From the NCBI GenBank assembly GCA_026874595.1, contig CM049321.1, positions 21,052,979 to 21,116,978 on the forward strand: a stretch of DNA of 64,000 nt. Reading direction: 5' to 3'. The position numbers were made by a program, and so were the translations under genes. Position 1 is the stretch's first letter; every line of letters starts with the position of its first letter. Below, piece by piece: positions 28,801-37,717 of the stretch. Source of the DNA: Sipunculus nudus (taxonomy: Eukaryota; Annelida; Sipuncula; Golfingiida; Sipunculidae). The notes under the pieces were generated by a model. That model had not been told where the DNA came from. It made no database searches and was given only the letters and a program-made list of their open reading frames with translations.

Positions 28801-31800
28801 TATGATTTGGTAGGACAGTAATTCCCCAGTAATGTCTAGTAATATTGATAAATACGGTGGTTGGCTTAAGGCTAATAATATTTCCCTATTTCTCCATTTT
28901 GAACATTTCTTGAGGGTTTCTTTTTTTGCAATTGTACCAGGACCTATACAATCAAAATACAGCTGTTTTTTTTTTTATTTTTTTTTATAAAATAAGAATA
29001 AATCCCGGAAAAATCTCAATTCTATTTTCTGTTACAGTCAATAAACTATGACCTGTGTCACAGTCAATAATCAGTATATCCCTGGTGATTGCCTGAGATT
29101 TTATTATAATTAATGCGTATTTGTATGGGCTGGTTCTGATACTACAAACAGATTAGGTGATTACAGAGGTGTAATAATCCATTCTACAGATGCATCAACT
29201 TCCCCTCTTCAATTTAGTTGATGAGGCATCTTATTTCCGAGGGTTTATTTCATTTGCGAATATTGTAACCTTAAAACCCACTCAAACAAAAAGACAACCA
29301 CAGTATACATGGAGATTAAGCATGCATTACATCATATTAACAAGAATGTAATACCTATTGTAACAGACATGAATTCCTTAGTATAGCCCAGCTATAGCCA
29401 CCATGCAACTTTATACCATGATACACCAGTGCCCAAAAATCTTCTTAACCATGTATGCCCACGGTTCTGTGCAATATGCAGCATTCCATGTCCAACATTA
29501 CCAAAAAAAAATTACCAAATGATTTTCAAAAGTATACATTGCCGACAATTACACAATTTCTTTCAATATCTCAGAAAGTGTTATGCAATCCATGAAGCCT
29601 TTCAAGCAAGCAAAAAGATGGGTCATGGTTTTTTGTCAGAACTGAGTAGCTGAGTAGTTTCCTAATAGTTAGGAGTATTTTGATCATGAGAGTCTTGTAT
29701 CAAAGTACACACTGCTGACAGTTTTGTAAAAATACTATAATAAAACACCCGAGGTCTTTCTATGCCTTAGACAATTGTAGACCCTGAAACCCTTTTCATT
29801 TGCAAAAGCTGTCTGTTATAAAGCATGACACACCAAAAGGAAAACATACTTGTTTTTATTCCTTTTATAAGAACCCGTTTTTGTAGCTTCTGAAGTGTGC
29901 ACCATGCAGCACAATGGGACCATTGCTGAGAAAGCATAACATCTTACATAGAAGCATTCACATATCATCAATGATTAAATACCCACAAGTATTCACCTCC
30001 ACCTCTACCTATCCACTCCATTCTAAAACCTGTACCCAAAAGAGAGACTGAGGTATCTGTATCTGATATAATGTACTCCAATCTTATTTATTTGTTTCTC
30101 TTAAGAATTTTAGTTTATCTTTCAGGGATATAGATTGTAATCTTTGAGAGTTCAATGTTTGTGTAATGACAATACCTCATGCATTCAATGGATGAGGTGG
30201 AGTGGAAGTCACAAGTCATGCAATGTTGGTCATGGATTTTAAGTGTAAAAGGGATGCAGGTGCTGGATATTATTGTAAACACATACATGCATTATATATG
30301 ACTTAACCTGCTGGATACTGATAATGAGCATGTTTTCTTTTATCCAGATGACAGATATGGATGATCATCCTTAAATGGACTAAAACCCTGTGTCTGACCT
30401 TCCTACAAGTGTCAGTAACCAAGATCTGACAGTTCTACCAGGCCTCAACCCTGTTCCACATACTGCAAAGCCATAAATACTGCATTCTGTGAACAATGTA
30501 AATAACTGTAAGAAATCATCAAAGCAAATTTCTTACCTCTGTCTGACATCTTGTTCTTCCCTCTCTCCATGAATGAGGTCTTGTTTTGGTAGCGAGGATT
30601 CTGTCGATTCCCAGGACTGATATCAGAACCCCGCCCACCTGGAGAATTCCGATAGTGTTCTCCGTAGCCGTCTCCATGACGACCATCATGACTCTTTGAT
30701 GGGTATTTTGGGACCGCCTGCATGAAAAGTGACAACATGCTGCAAAACATATATAGTATTTAACAGACCACAATACTGTCCATTCTCCCGAAATCAAAAG
30801 TAAACACAGGTTCTATAGTACACAACCTGGATCTAGAAATGCACCAAAATGTTAGCTAATGTTCAGTTTTTAACAGAACTGATTGGCAACTTTAGAGGTT
30901 TCTCTTTTTTAACACATACAATCCTTTAATGAAATCTGCCCATAAAGGTAATGTTTCTCTTATCCACATACCTTTATTATCAGATCAAAACAGTCCATCT
31001 ATTACTTTACACTTTTAGGTCTTTTCATAACTAACTACAAACAGGATGGAAAAAAAATCCCTGGTCTGGATTTATATACATGATAAAATGATGGAAAATG
31101 CACAAATGATTATATTCTTGATAGTTTTAGGCACCTGTGCAAAATTACCCCTGAACTTCAAGAACTGCAATAAAACATGACCTTCCAAAGCTCTCAAGCT
31201 TGTGCCTATACACACGTTTTCAGAAATACTTCTATGGTTATATGACTTTGACCAAAATATCTAGAAGAAACAGGGGAGGGAGGTTCTTTGTAAAGTCTTC
31301 GGACCAAGTCTGCTTTTTCAATGCTTTCTTATCATGAGAACTTGTCCAACTCTCAATAACATTAACCTAATAACCAACACCCTAAGCCCCTGGAAACTAG
31401 ACAGTTGGGTTGTCAACCAGTGAATGAAGTGGGCACAAGTATCATAAACAAAATCATCTCTCATTTACATCTTACTTGTAAGTACAAAATATCTTAAACT
31501 GAAGCTGAAAAGTAACATGAAGTTTTCAAATAACCTCCCTATTTTGTTAAATTATGGATAAAATACTTCCCTCATACAGGCACACCCTCAATGACCAGCC
31601 TGCACCCAAATATAAGAATCAATCAAAAATAAACCCTGCAGTTTTCTCAAATGTAACCCTAATCTGCTACAATAGTCATTCCTAAGATGTTATACACAAG
31701 TTTTAATCTAATTGGCGAAGTTTTAAACCCTGTTCTTTCAATTTTTTTAGGATTCTTCCCAAAATCCACTGGTGCTGAAAACCAGGCCAATCTTCCGGCC

Positions 31801-32052
31801 GACACCCACCTCAAAGGGATGGGATTGGTTCCTGTTGTAATACCTGAAACAAAAGGAGAAAATTGTTTAGTCATACACCAATAGTTCTTTGTCAGGGGCT
31901 TTGAATATGCAAAATGTGTCACTCAATGTTTTTCAATTTGACAACAAAAATGGCGGCCTATTCAGTCTTGGTTTAAATCACGGTATGTCAAATGTGTACT
32001 CATGTCATTACCCATCATTGAGCCTTTGAATTTTCCTTGCATGCATCACCAT
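7347..32052 (-). CDS. WAC: WAC homologue (WW domain adaptor with coiled coil), 3'-partial, seven coding exons
   Basis: In animals WAC is a nuclear adaptor. It links the RNF20/RNF40 ubiquitin ligase to RNA polymerase II for histone H2B ubiquitination, and also acts in cell-cycle checkpoint and autophagy control. Seven exons join in consistent phase (41, 34, 181, 176, 128, 80 and 513 nt) to give 384 codons plus one base. The start [14 protein letters not shown] closely resembles the vertebrate WAC N-terminus, and the next segment ([10 protein letters not shown]) matches the vertebrate KYSSKSH region. A WW domain spans about residues 154-186, with W156, the aromatic patch YFY at 167-169 and W178 in SQWEKPKEW. 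The rest is low-complexity Ser/Gly/Arg/His-rich sequence. The last exon found ends in a good donor (GTAGGT), so the gene continues leftwards. The C-terminal coiled coil that binds RNF20/40 in vertebrates was not seen in 1-7346. Identity is near certain; the missing exons are the main gap. Confidence 0.93.
7860..8898 (-). other. WAC intron 6
   Basis: AT-rich intron bounded by GTAATA (8898) and a CAG acceptor (7860-7862). It contains a small direct duplication, TATATATTATTAGCA, at 8604-8641. Nothing else recognised. Confidence 0.75.
8899..8978 (-). CDS. WAC: WAC coding exon 6
   Basis: The acceptor TTTTCACCCAG precedes 8978 and the donor GTAATA follows 8899. It encodes Pro187 through Arg213 plus one base of Gly214. 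The segment [19 protein letters not shown] is a charged stretch like the one that follows the WW domain in vertebrate WAC (LEREQRQKEANK), ending in a serine run. Phases agree on both sides. Confidence 0.9.
8979..9743 (-). other. WAC intron 5
   Basis: AT-rich intron with a C homopolymer run around 9533-9543. Plus-strand frames at 9274-9695 show no recognisable protein and are taken as chance. Confidence 0.75.
9744..9871 (-). CDS. WAC: WAC coding exon 5, WW domain
   Basis: The acceptor GTGTCTTTCAG precedes 9871 and the donor GTAAGG follows 9744. It encodes residues 145-186 plus two bases of Pro187. The whole WW fold is here: first tryptophan W156 in [12 protein letters not shown], aromatic strand YFYN (167-170), second tryptophan W178 in SQWEKPKEW. 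The [11 protein letters not shown] and SQWEKPKEW blocks are WAC signatures rather than generic WW sequence. In the vertebrate protein this domain contacts phosphorylated RNA polymerase II. Confidence 0.96.
9930..10190. repeat. Repeat H, left half
   Basis: Rich in the short phrase GTCCAAGTCC and variants. Together with 11880-12160 it matches the continuous copy at 23430-23890. The two halves are separated by element F. Confidence 0.65.
10190..11880 (-). mobile_element. Hairpin-ended tandem-core element F
   Basis: Read on the minus strand it starts near 11880 with an imperfect hairpin (AGGGCCCTGCTTGG...GGTGCCCTATAGTG). A CCGTC-type microsatellite patch follows (about 11798-11835), then about four tandem cores of roughly 145-150 bp (about 11100-11790). 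It ends near 10190 with a CCCATGGG-centred hairpin followed by CTTGTT. The end is nearly that of family A (TGACCCATGGGTCA then CTTGTT). Longest frame about 81 codons, so non-autonomous. It splits repeat H. Confidence 0.7.
11880..12160. repeat. Repeat H, right half
   Basis: Continues the repeat interrupted at 10190; it matches the right part of the copy at 23430-23890 (GAGTCCTTA..., then AAAGTCTGGGTCAAAGTC). Confidence 0.6.
12300..12485 (-). mobile_element. tRNA-derived SINE
   Basis: On the minus strand, from about 12485, an A-box-like segment (GGTCAGGCTGCC) precedes a B box GGTTCAAGTCC (complement of 12420-12430), followed by a non-tRNA body. It does not fold as an intact tRNA gene, so it is read as a SINE head. 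Confidence 0.6.
12760..13023. repeat. Degenerate minisatellite that repeats the WAC exon 4 donor site
   Basis: Irregular units of about 26-45 bp built around AAGTAAACTTACATCA (plus strand). On the transcribed strand the units read GATGTAAGTTTACTTATC, which is the donor of WAC exon 4. Exact GATGTAAGTTT copies lie at the real donor and again near 13000, 12927 and 12884, with weaker variants beyond. Confidence 0.75.
13024..13199 (-). CDS. WAC: WAC coding exon 4
   Basis: The acceptor (ACTTTACAG) precedes 13199; the donor is a consensus GTAAGT at 13023-13018. It encodes Asp86 to Asp144, a low-complexity Gly/Arg/Asp/Pro-rich linker (for example [13 protein letters not shown]) ahead of the WW domain. 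Phase 1 in and phase 0 out fit both neighbours. The donor is the first member of a minisatellite that repeats the same splice-site sequence further into the intron (12760-13023). Confidence 0.9.
14000..14188 (-). mobile_element. tRNA-derived SINE with conserved central domain
   Basis: From 14188 on the minus strand: a tRNA-like head with A-box region (GCTGAGTGGTAAAATGC) and a perfect B box GGTTCGATCCC (complement of 14125-14135). A body follows that includes GGTTTTCTTCGGGTACTCTG. That phrase resembles the conserved central domain shared by many invertebrate SINEs. The head alone is not an intact tRNA. Confidence 0.75.
14825..15005 (+). repeat. Dispersed repeat, copy 1
   Basis: Shares CATGCAACaTGTGA, GGTTTTAGTGTGTA and ACAAAATGGCAGCC in the same order with 25945-26135. 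Function unknown. Confidence 0.5.
16130..16345. repeat. Fragment related to element F
   Basis: Shares an ordered series of phrases with 10500-10720: GTGACC, TCCATCAAgGCCCTG, AACACTAAAAGT, GATGGGC. Truncated on both sides. A similarly weak relative lies at about 55220-55640. Confidence 0.45.
17003..17297. repeat. 26-bp minisatellite, about 11 units
   Basis: The unit is about CAGTTGTACCTTGGCAAAG plus TTATTCA, 26 bp, highly uniform. Because 26 is not a multiple of 3 and the unit has no stop on the plus strand, long frames of 26-residue repeats appear in all three frames (16956-17342). These are not taken as genes. Confidence 0.9.
17298..17448. repeat. Inverted repeat (about 40-base arms)
   Basis: The arm at 17298-17345 (AATCAGTTGTGGATCTTTCC and onward) is complementary with few mismatches to 17408-17448, with a loop of about 60 bases. 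The same fold-back recurs in the second duplication unit (about 17985-18140). Confidence 0.75.
17757..18396. repeat. Tandem duplication, unit 2 (unexpanded)
   Basis: Same block order as 16812-17690, but the minisatellite phrase occurs only once or twice per site. It gives the pre-expansion arrangement. Confidence 0.8.
18656..18772 (+). other. Exon-like segment of unknown nature
   Basis: A plausible acceptor (GATGTCTTTTCAG ending at 18655) opens a 38-codon frame, with segments [17 protein letters not shown] and TSQDDCGQN, to TAA at 18772. An AATAAA follows near 19067. It could be a terminal exon of a gene nested in WAC intron 3, an old fragment, or chance. No partner exon was found. Confidence 0.2.
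19501..20695 (-). mobile_element. Hairpin-ended tandem-core element D1
   Basis: Minus orientation. The 5' hairpin GTATCGCCAGACATAGTCTGG...GATAC lies at about 20692-20662, followed by a CGCCGCCGC patch near 20643. Tandem cores are about 350-400 bp and carry the palindrome (for example 20042-20055). The 3' hairpin TGGCACCGCTGGTGCCA (complement of 19514-19530) is followed by AAGAAATGTCTTGTT at the end. It matches D2 at 55873-57442. No coding capacity seen. Confidence 0.75.
19826..19900. repeat. AAATTAAATT low-complexity tract inside D1
   Basis: Nearly pure A/T runs in AAATT-like register, about 75 bases. Confidence 0.8.
20862..21906 (-). mobile_element. Hairpin-ended tandem-core element E
   Basis: Minus orientation. 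It starts TTTTTAGCCCTCAGCC with a hairpin partner GCTGATGGGCTA, then a (CCGT)n tract (complement of 21815-21855). About three cores of roughly 300 bp follow (around 21710, 21410 and 21100 on the plus strand). The palindrome GGTGGCGCCACC is intact at about 21559-21570 and degenerate at about 21258. Near the 3' end GGCTGAGGGC (complement of 20891-20900) inverts the 5' GCCCTCAGCC. The hairpin TCAGCttctGCTGA and TATTCTAGTT follow. Confidence 0.75.
22308..22315. other. Target site duplication, left (hAT-type element)
   Basis: ATATTGAA directly precedes the element end TAGGGTTGTATC. The identical octamer follows the other end at 23197-23204. Confidence 0.85.
22316..23196. mobile_element. Non-autonomous hAT-type DNA transposon (881 bp)
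   Basis: The ends are TAGGGTTGTATCAATTT (left) and, read inwards, TAGGGCTGGGTATGGGTCC (right), inverted repeats in the style of hAT ends. It is flanked by a perfect 8-bp duplication, ATATTGAA, the length hAT elements make. Subterminal CGATACG-type motifs recur on both sides (22337-22363 and about 23139-23152). There is no transposase frame. It contains an 18-base-class G run at about 22902-22920. Confidence 0.88.
23197..23204. other. Target site duplication, right (hAT-type element)
   Basis: ATATTGAA, identical to 22308-22315. Confidence 0.85.
23430..23890. repeat. Repeat H, uninterrupted copy
   Basis: Starts with CCAGTCTAAACTGTCC and GTCCAAATC-type phrases and ends with GAGTCAAAGTTTTAAGTCC. 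It shows the layout of the copy that is split by element F at 9930-12160. Confidence 0.65.
25945..26135 (+). repeat. Dispersed repeat, copy 2
   Basis: Partner of 14825-15005. Contains AAACAAAATGGCAGCC followed by a 20-codon open stretch ([14 protein letters not shown]...), not preserved in the other copy. Not called a gene. Confidence 0.5.
26785..26945. repeat. Short palindrome-rich repeat
   Basis: Built from GGTAAAACCCAGG, CCTGGGTAA and GGTTTTATCCCGG in alternating orientation, about 160 bases, likely able to fold back. Origin unknown. Confidence 0.45.
30537..30717 (-). CDS. WAC: WAC coding exon 3
   Basis: The acceptor TTTTCATGCAG lies before 30717 and the donor GTAAGA follows 30537. It encodes residues 26-85, beginning [20 protein letters not shown], which aligns with the KYSSKSH..GDHRHEK stretch of vertebrate WAC. 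The remainder is basic and Gly/Ser/Arg/Asn-rich. The last base is the first base of Asp86. Confidence 0.93.
30718..31809 (-). other. WAC intron 2
   Basis: AT-rich intron between GTGGGT (31809) and CATGCAG (30718-30720). No further feature recognised. Confidence 0.75.
31810..31843 (-). CDS. WAC: WAC coding exon 2 (34-nt microexon)
   Basis: The acceptor is a good pyrimidine tract ending GTTTCAG next to 31843; the donor is GAG then GTGGGT at 31809. The first base completes Gly14, and the rest encodes [11 protein letters not shown] (15-25), which sits where vertebrate WAC has CHDRRGDSQPYQ. It ends in phase 0, exactly as exon 3 requires. Its small size makes it easy to miss in automatic annotation. 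Confidence 0.88.
31947..31958 (+). promoter_or_regulatory. YY1-like site in WAC intron 1
   Basis: AAAATGGCGGCC matches the YY1 consensus core (AANATGGCGGC). It lies about 55 bases inside the first coding intron. Such sites often lie just downstream of transcription starts in housekeeping genes. The ATG inside it opens a frame of only eight codons and is not a gene. Confidence 0.35.
32012..32052 (-). CDS. WAC: WAC coding exon 1 (start codon)
   Basis: This exon runs from ATG at 32052-32050 to a donor at 32011-32010 (GG then GTAATG). It encodes [13 protein letters not shown] plus the first two bases of Gly14. The start was chosen because the peptide matches the conserved vertebrate N-terminus MVMYARKQQRLSDG almost residue for residue. 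The exon is only 41 coding bases and cannot be found by ORF length alone. Confidence 0.92.
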
Positions 32053-32420
32053 TAATGCTAGCGTTTTGGGGCAAAGTTTGCAACGGTTAACAGGTCTGAT
32101 TTGCGAGAACCGCTTATATTTTTCACCCAAAACACATAGCTAGCCGATCATCAGCAACAACTCCATTGTCACATCCGGGCAATTTGGGTCACCCGGAAGT
32201 TCACGGAAAGACCCGACGAGGGATCTAAAATAAATTACACCCCTGAATTCAGTAAAATTTTTCATCAGATCCCTTCAGCTAATAATAATTTTGATTTCTA
32301 TCATTGAATATTCCGTTATGATCTATGATAAATTGATTTAACTTCTCTAAAAGTTACGGTCACATGGCCGGAGGGTTCAAGGTTGGGGTCAAGGCTGAAA
32401 ATGACTTCCGGTATTTGACC
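32053..32420 (-). promoter_or_regulatory. Putative WAC promoter and 5' UTR
   Basis: The block directly upstream of the WAC start is richer in CG dinucleotides than its surroundings. It holds two ETS-type sites in opposite orientation (CCGGAAGT at 32193-32200, ACTTCCGG at 32404-32411). No TATA box is evident. ETS sites are typical of housekeeping TATA-less promoters. The exact start of transcription cannot be set from sequence. Confidence 0.55.
32140..32166 (-). other. Short upstream ORF in the WAC 5' leader
   Basis: ATG at 32166 opens a 9-codon frame (MELLLMIG, stop TAG at 32142-32140) about 90 bases before the WAC start. If transcription begins upstream of it, it could reduce initiation at the main ATG. 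This is inference only. Confidence 0.4.
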
Positions 32421-35100
32421 ATCAAGTGCTTTCATAATAGAGACAAGTTTGACAGCTGACAGTGGTAGCTTCATTTGAGTCTGAAAGCACAAACATATCC
32501 TGAGCTGACAAACATTGTACGTATATTTTATCTAAGTTTACTCTAAATATATTATTGATTCGAGGCAAGCTCATACAAATGTCAGTAGTGTCGAAACATT
32601 TTGGATGCATTACATAAAAATAAAAATGTCAACTGGTCAATTGTCATGTGTGTGATCAGTGATTGTCTTATTTGGTGTCATGAAATTAAATAATAATTGA
32701 TAGCCATATGTAAGATACAAGTCAGTATAACTAATACCACTGGTAAAATGGAAAATAAATCTATTTACAATATGTCGAGGTAATTTAGACCACTGTCACA
32801 GAATCAAGGGCAATCTCAATCCTAACTGCAAAAATTATAATTTATATGCGGCTTACGCATCCAGGATCCTGGATATAACTGTATAACAATCATCATGTCA
32901 ACTGGAAAGCTTTAATCCCTTATCTAGAAAAAAAATTATCTTAAGAACCAATATTGCGTATATGACAGAGAAACTTAAGTAATCTGAGGCAGTAAAAGTA
33001 CCTTATTTGAATGTCAAAGAAATTTAGCTAAATATTGTGTTGAAGTATGAAAACAAGACTCAGTTTTTTAACTTTGCAACCCTGGAGCATGAAACTGTCT
33101 CAGAATCTGAAAAAAAGACCTGTGTGACCTTTGCTATTAGAGCCATGCGCTGCTGCAGTTGATACATTGTAACAAGTTTACCAAGGCGCTTGCAACCCGA
33201 AGTGGCTTGGGGAAACCCAGAGCAGACATCATACGCTGCTTTTCATTGGTTCTAAGGACAATATTCTTCATATTGACATTAAAAGTGAAAAACATTGTCA
33301 AAGTGTTCTGTTACATATGCATTTGATAAAAATATCTTTGTTTTGTGATGTATTCAACACTTTTTACAGAAATATCAGAAATTTATTGTTAAGTTGAATG
33401 TCTCCAGTTTTCTCAAATGATCTTCCAGGGCCTCAGACAACATAGCATAGGGAGAGTGCACGGGGCCTTGGGCTATCTCAATACCATCCCTTTAAAAATG
33501 CACTAAAGTCATCCTTATATCTTGTCCTGTATCATGACTAAGATTGGCCTCTGCTGTCTCAGTCATGGGCGTTACTTAAGGCAAATTATATGCAGTGTGA
33601 CCCTCACCAGGGTTGCATATATAATGGCAGGATGAATATTTGATATATGGACCATTTAGACTATGTAACTTACTGCAACGGAAACCTCAGATTATATGTG
33701 ACATCATGGCTTCTTACCAATTTAATTATATGACTCAGTATTCATAATTTATGGCTGTAATACCAGCCAAGTCAAACAATTTTACTTTTCCTTTCATGCA
33801 AGTTTACAGCTGGCTTCTGATTGGTTCACTGTAGTAAACACTGCTGTAAGGAACTTGCAACCTGACAAAACATCCAGAATGGTCCCTGTGTCAAACAATG
33901 TAGCCAGCGTTTTCGGGGATAAATGACAACTGTAAAACCAGAGGTCTACCTAGTTTAAAACATCTGGTGACAACATACATCCTTGAAAGCTCATGCTGAT
34001 CTCTGGGTAATGAAAATATGATAGTTAACTAATTTAAATGTGACACAGCATAACAGCAAAGAAAATGAACAAGGTAAACCTGTAACAGAATATATTAATA
34101 ATTACTGGAAGGTCCAGGTACTCCAAGAAGAAGGCCTGAGAAACCACAACTATACAAAAGAGGGAGGGAGGGGGGGCTTGACTGATCACTCAATCAATAA
34201 TAAGCAAAATTAAGCAAGGCTCCTGGGCCAAAAGCCATAGGCTCTGTTAGCATCATCATAGTCAGCAAATGTATTTCATGCATGAAAGAGCACATGATCT
34301 TTCCACATCACTCTCATCAATAGTCACCACTGGACTCAGGCTTTCCAACCCTCTCCCCATGATGCCCAGCATTAAGAAAGCCCTGCTGGAGCTAGGCTTT
34401 AATACATCATTCCAGGTACCAGAGACACATGAATAATGACTATGTAAACAAGTTAATGCATATCAGCAAACCAAAAGGGCTGTGATAATAACATTACCTG
34501 AGCCTAGGAACCCATGTGCCACACATACATTAGGTCCAGCTTAGGAAACTCCAAGACAGTACTGGCTCTAGAGCTGGGACTGCATAATCCCAGCAAAATA
34601 GAAATCCCGCATCACACACACCTGAACATTTCAAGTCAAGAACAGCCCTGTAACTATACCATGTTAGTCACAATTGTTATTATAAATCTCTTAGTCATAA
34701 ATTTGGGCAAATTTGATTAGATGCAAAGTTAAGACCAGTTACTAAAAAGTTAAGATCTGAAAAAATCTAATTTAAAATCAAGGGATAAATCAGAGAGTAA
34801 TCTTATATAGGAAACAGTGATATCATCACAATTAGCCACCCTCTCTGTATTTTTCCAATGGAAAGCTAAACTTATTATAATATGTCTTCTTCACTTACAG
34901 GTAAAAATGGCTTAGGTAAAAATGGCTAAGGTAAAGATTACAGAAAACAGGATTAAATTTTGCAGTTCATAACTTCAGTTCAGTATCAAATTGTCTATAA
35001 TATTGTCTGAATGCATCTTGACAGCTGGATACTGTTGATTAGTGTGTTTATTATTATAATAAGTTTAGCTTTCCATTGTAAAAACACAGTTGTAATGAAT
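32421..35100. other. Intergenic DNA, no gene recognised
   Basis: AT-rich unique-looking sequence between the WAC promoter and the first A element. A purine-rich GAGGGAGGGAGG run lies near 34161. Short frames (32422-32610, 34514-34720) have no recognisable family. Confidence 0.55.
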
Positions 35101-37717
35101 TTTTAGCTCAGCTGACTATAAGTCATCTGAGCTATAGTCGTGGTCCATTGTCCGTCGTCCGTCCGTCTGTCCGTCCGTCCGTCCGTCCGTCCGTAGATGT
35201 GGCACGTTTTGAAACCGTAAGACCTAGGAATCCAAAATTCGGCATAATGTTAGATGTCCCCAAGATCTCCTACCAAGCCGAAAACTGGGTGTTTGCAACT
35301 TCGTTCCTTTGAGAAATTAAGGAAAAACCTCAATTTTTTATTAAAAACCTATTTTCACTCTTCAGGACTGCCTAATATCAAAACCACTCATCTGTTTTAC
35401 CTCATATTTACCATAAATATTCCTCTATATAGTTCCTATGTACATGCCAGAAATTATGTCTGTATTATTTAATTTAAAAAAGTTATGGGCCCAAACATAA
35501 TGCATTTTGTAAAAAATCAGAAAAGATATTTGATCACTTAACGCAAAAAATGTTAATGCTATGGACCTTTTTTCCAGTAATATAACTTTAATTAATCAAA
35601 ATTAAATTGTATACCCAAAATTAGATGAAAATCTTTTAAATTTTTTAAAATATTAATAAAAATAAAAAATTGGTACCTTAAATTTTGCCCAACTTTGACC
35701 ATGGCACGTTTTTTTCCTGTAAGTACTGTGGATTTAATTTTCACAGCATGTTTTTGTTAGCATTTCAACTGTTAACACCAAAAATTTGAAACCAGTTGAT
35801 CAAAAACTGTAATTTTTAATAAGTTTTCAAGCACCATGTAACATATTGTTTACATCAAGCTAGTGTTATGCAGTTTGCAAGAGCTCAGCTCCCCAGCTTC
35901 AGCTCTTAGTTCCTTAAATTCGGCATACAGTTAGATGTCTCCAAAATGCCCTACCATGCCAAGAATTTGGTCACTAGGACATTCGAGATATTAATGAAAA
36001 ACTTCATTTTTCCATTAAAAACCCATTGTTACACTTCAAGACTGCCTAATATCAAAACCACTGATCTGACTTTAATCATAAATAATATACATATTTTTCA
36101 TTCTCTATGCACATGCCAGAATGATGTCAGTATTGTGTAATTGTTTTAAGTTATGGGCCCAAACATAATGCACTTTGTAAAAAATCAAGAAATATATTTA
36201 CTCCCTTAACGAGAGCATTGCTGAAGCTAGAGATTTTTTTTCAGGGATGTAACATTATTTAATCAAGATTCAATTGAATACCCAAAATTAGTTCTGAATT
36301 TTTTAAATTTTATTTAGTATAAATATAAAATTAGTACCTTAAATTTTGCCCAACTGTGACCATGGCACGTTTGTTTCCCGTGAGCACTGTTGATACAATT
36401 TTCATTTCATGCACACATAAGCATTTCAGCTTTTTAGTTTAGAAAGCTGAAAGAAATTGGCCAAAAATTGTAGCTTTTATTAATGTTTTTTATGAGACCC
36501 TGTCAGACTTTGGCTCTCTCCAGCCCCTCTTGAGTCACCTGTATGTTGACCTTGTTGACCTTTCATCAAATTATGCACGCTTGAGGCGAGGCATACATGG
36601 AATCCAGGCAGCTTATGGCAAGCCACAGTTGATCCAGGTGTCCAACCCAACTCATCTAGTAGTTTTAACCAAGAACATAACAAAAAACAATAAATTAATA
36701 AATTTTTATTGGTTTTTAATAACAAATTAAAGAAAAATAGAAAAGGAATTTGTTAGTTAATAATAACAGGAAATTAACTTGCAGTTACTGATGATATAAG
36801 AATCTTGTATCGATGGGTAGAATGTCACATATTCCAAATAACACCATGCAGTCACCTATGGCATTTTTCAGTTCAATTTTAATGATAAAGAAGTAAATCA
36901 TATTATTCATTACTAATTATTAGGGATCATATGAAGGAAATTAGACAAAGATGCAGTTGATAATATTAATCTAGATTCCTGCTGTGTCTAGTGTGTACAT
37001 TGATGTGAAATTAGTCCAAAATGAATTTTTTACAGTTATTTTTTAATATAAATAAAAGCCATAAAACCAGGTACTTATGATCATTATTTAAATGTGTGAA
37101 TTTTGTATATTCTGGATTCTCAACATCATTGTTTGGTGAAAACTGAATAAATTCCAGACATGGTGCAAATATTTTGTAATTGTATTTAAATACAAATATG
37201 ATTTTGTACTCCATTATAAAATTTCTTGCATAAAGAATGGGAATTCAGGTAAAAATGAAAATATATGAATACTCGTGCAAATACTTTCAAAATGTATTCA
37301 TGAATGCATTCATGAATATATTCTTTAATATTATTTTAATAATCATATCAGTTATATTTCATTTTAAAAAATCATATGATTCTCTTATTATTTTCAATAA
37401 AATTATATTTGGGACAATATTTGTATTTTTTTTTGATAAATAGTTAAACTCTTATATTATATGTTCTGCTTATAAGTTATATGGCCAAGTCAAAATCTGT
37501 GTGACAATAGTACTCCATTTGTTAATAAAATAAATGAAATCAATCCTCTTCCCTGTCTCCAAAGGTACTATCAAAATCATACATAAGCTAAACAACAACA
37601 ACTCATAATACAGCTTATATTTATTACCACACAAAACCAGCATGTGCCTCATTTCTAAATAATATTTTTTTATCATATATAACAGCTGAGCGTCGTGACC
37701 CATAGGTCCCTTGTTTT
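35101..37717 (+). mobile_element. Hairpin-ended element A, full-length copy 1 (2.6 kb)
   Basis: Starts TTTTAGCTCAGCTGACT, with hairpin partner AGTCATCTGAGCT. A (CCGT)n tract follows at 35153-35192, then two diverged cores of about 700 bp (one from 35200, one from 35910), and an AT-rich tail. It ends CAGCTGAGCGTCGTGACC, CATAGGTCCCTTGTTTT. The 5' GCTCAGCTGAC is inverted near the 3' end. The longest frame is about 80 codons, so it has no transposition protein. Very similar to 38686-41306. Confidence 0.85.

Larger units (their letters stand above)
13200..30536 (-). other. WAC intron 3 (17.3 kb), rich in mobile elements
   Basis: It is bounded by GTAAGA (30536) and TTTACAG (13200-13202). It holds a SINE (14000-14188), a tandem duplication with minisatellite (16812-18396), element D1 (19501-20695), element E (20862-21906), a hAT-type element (22316-23196) and repeat H (23430-23890). 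The stretches 14400-16100 and 23900-30500 are mostly unique AT-rich DNA in which I see no gene. Short frames there (for example 27894-28302, 29429-29653) match nothing I recognise. Confidence 0.8.

Noticed and set aside
31687-31922. Plus-strand frame with a good acceptor at about 31750, and a minus-strand frame of 87 codons
   Set aside because: The region is better explained by WAC microexon 2 (31843-31810), whose phase and sequence fit both neighbours.
31951-31977. ATGGCGGCC start as a divergent gene next to WAC
   Set aside because: The frame stops after eight codons with no donor at the right place. It is better read as a YY1-like site.
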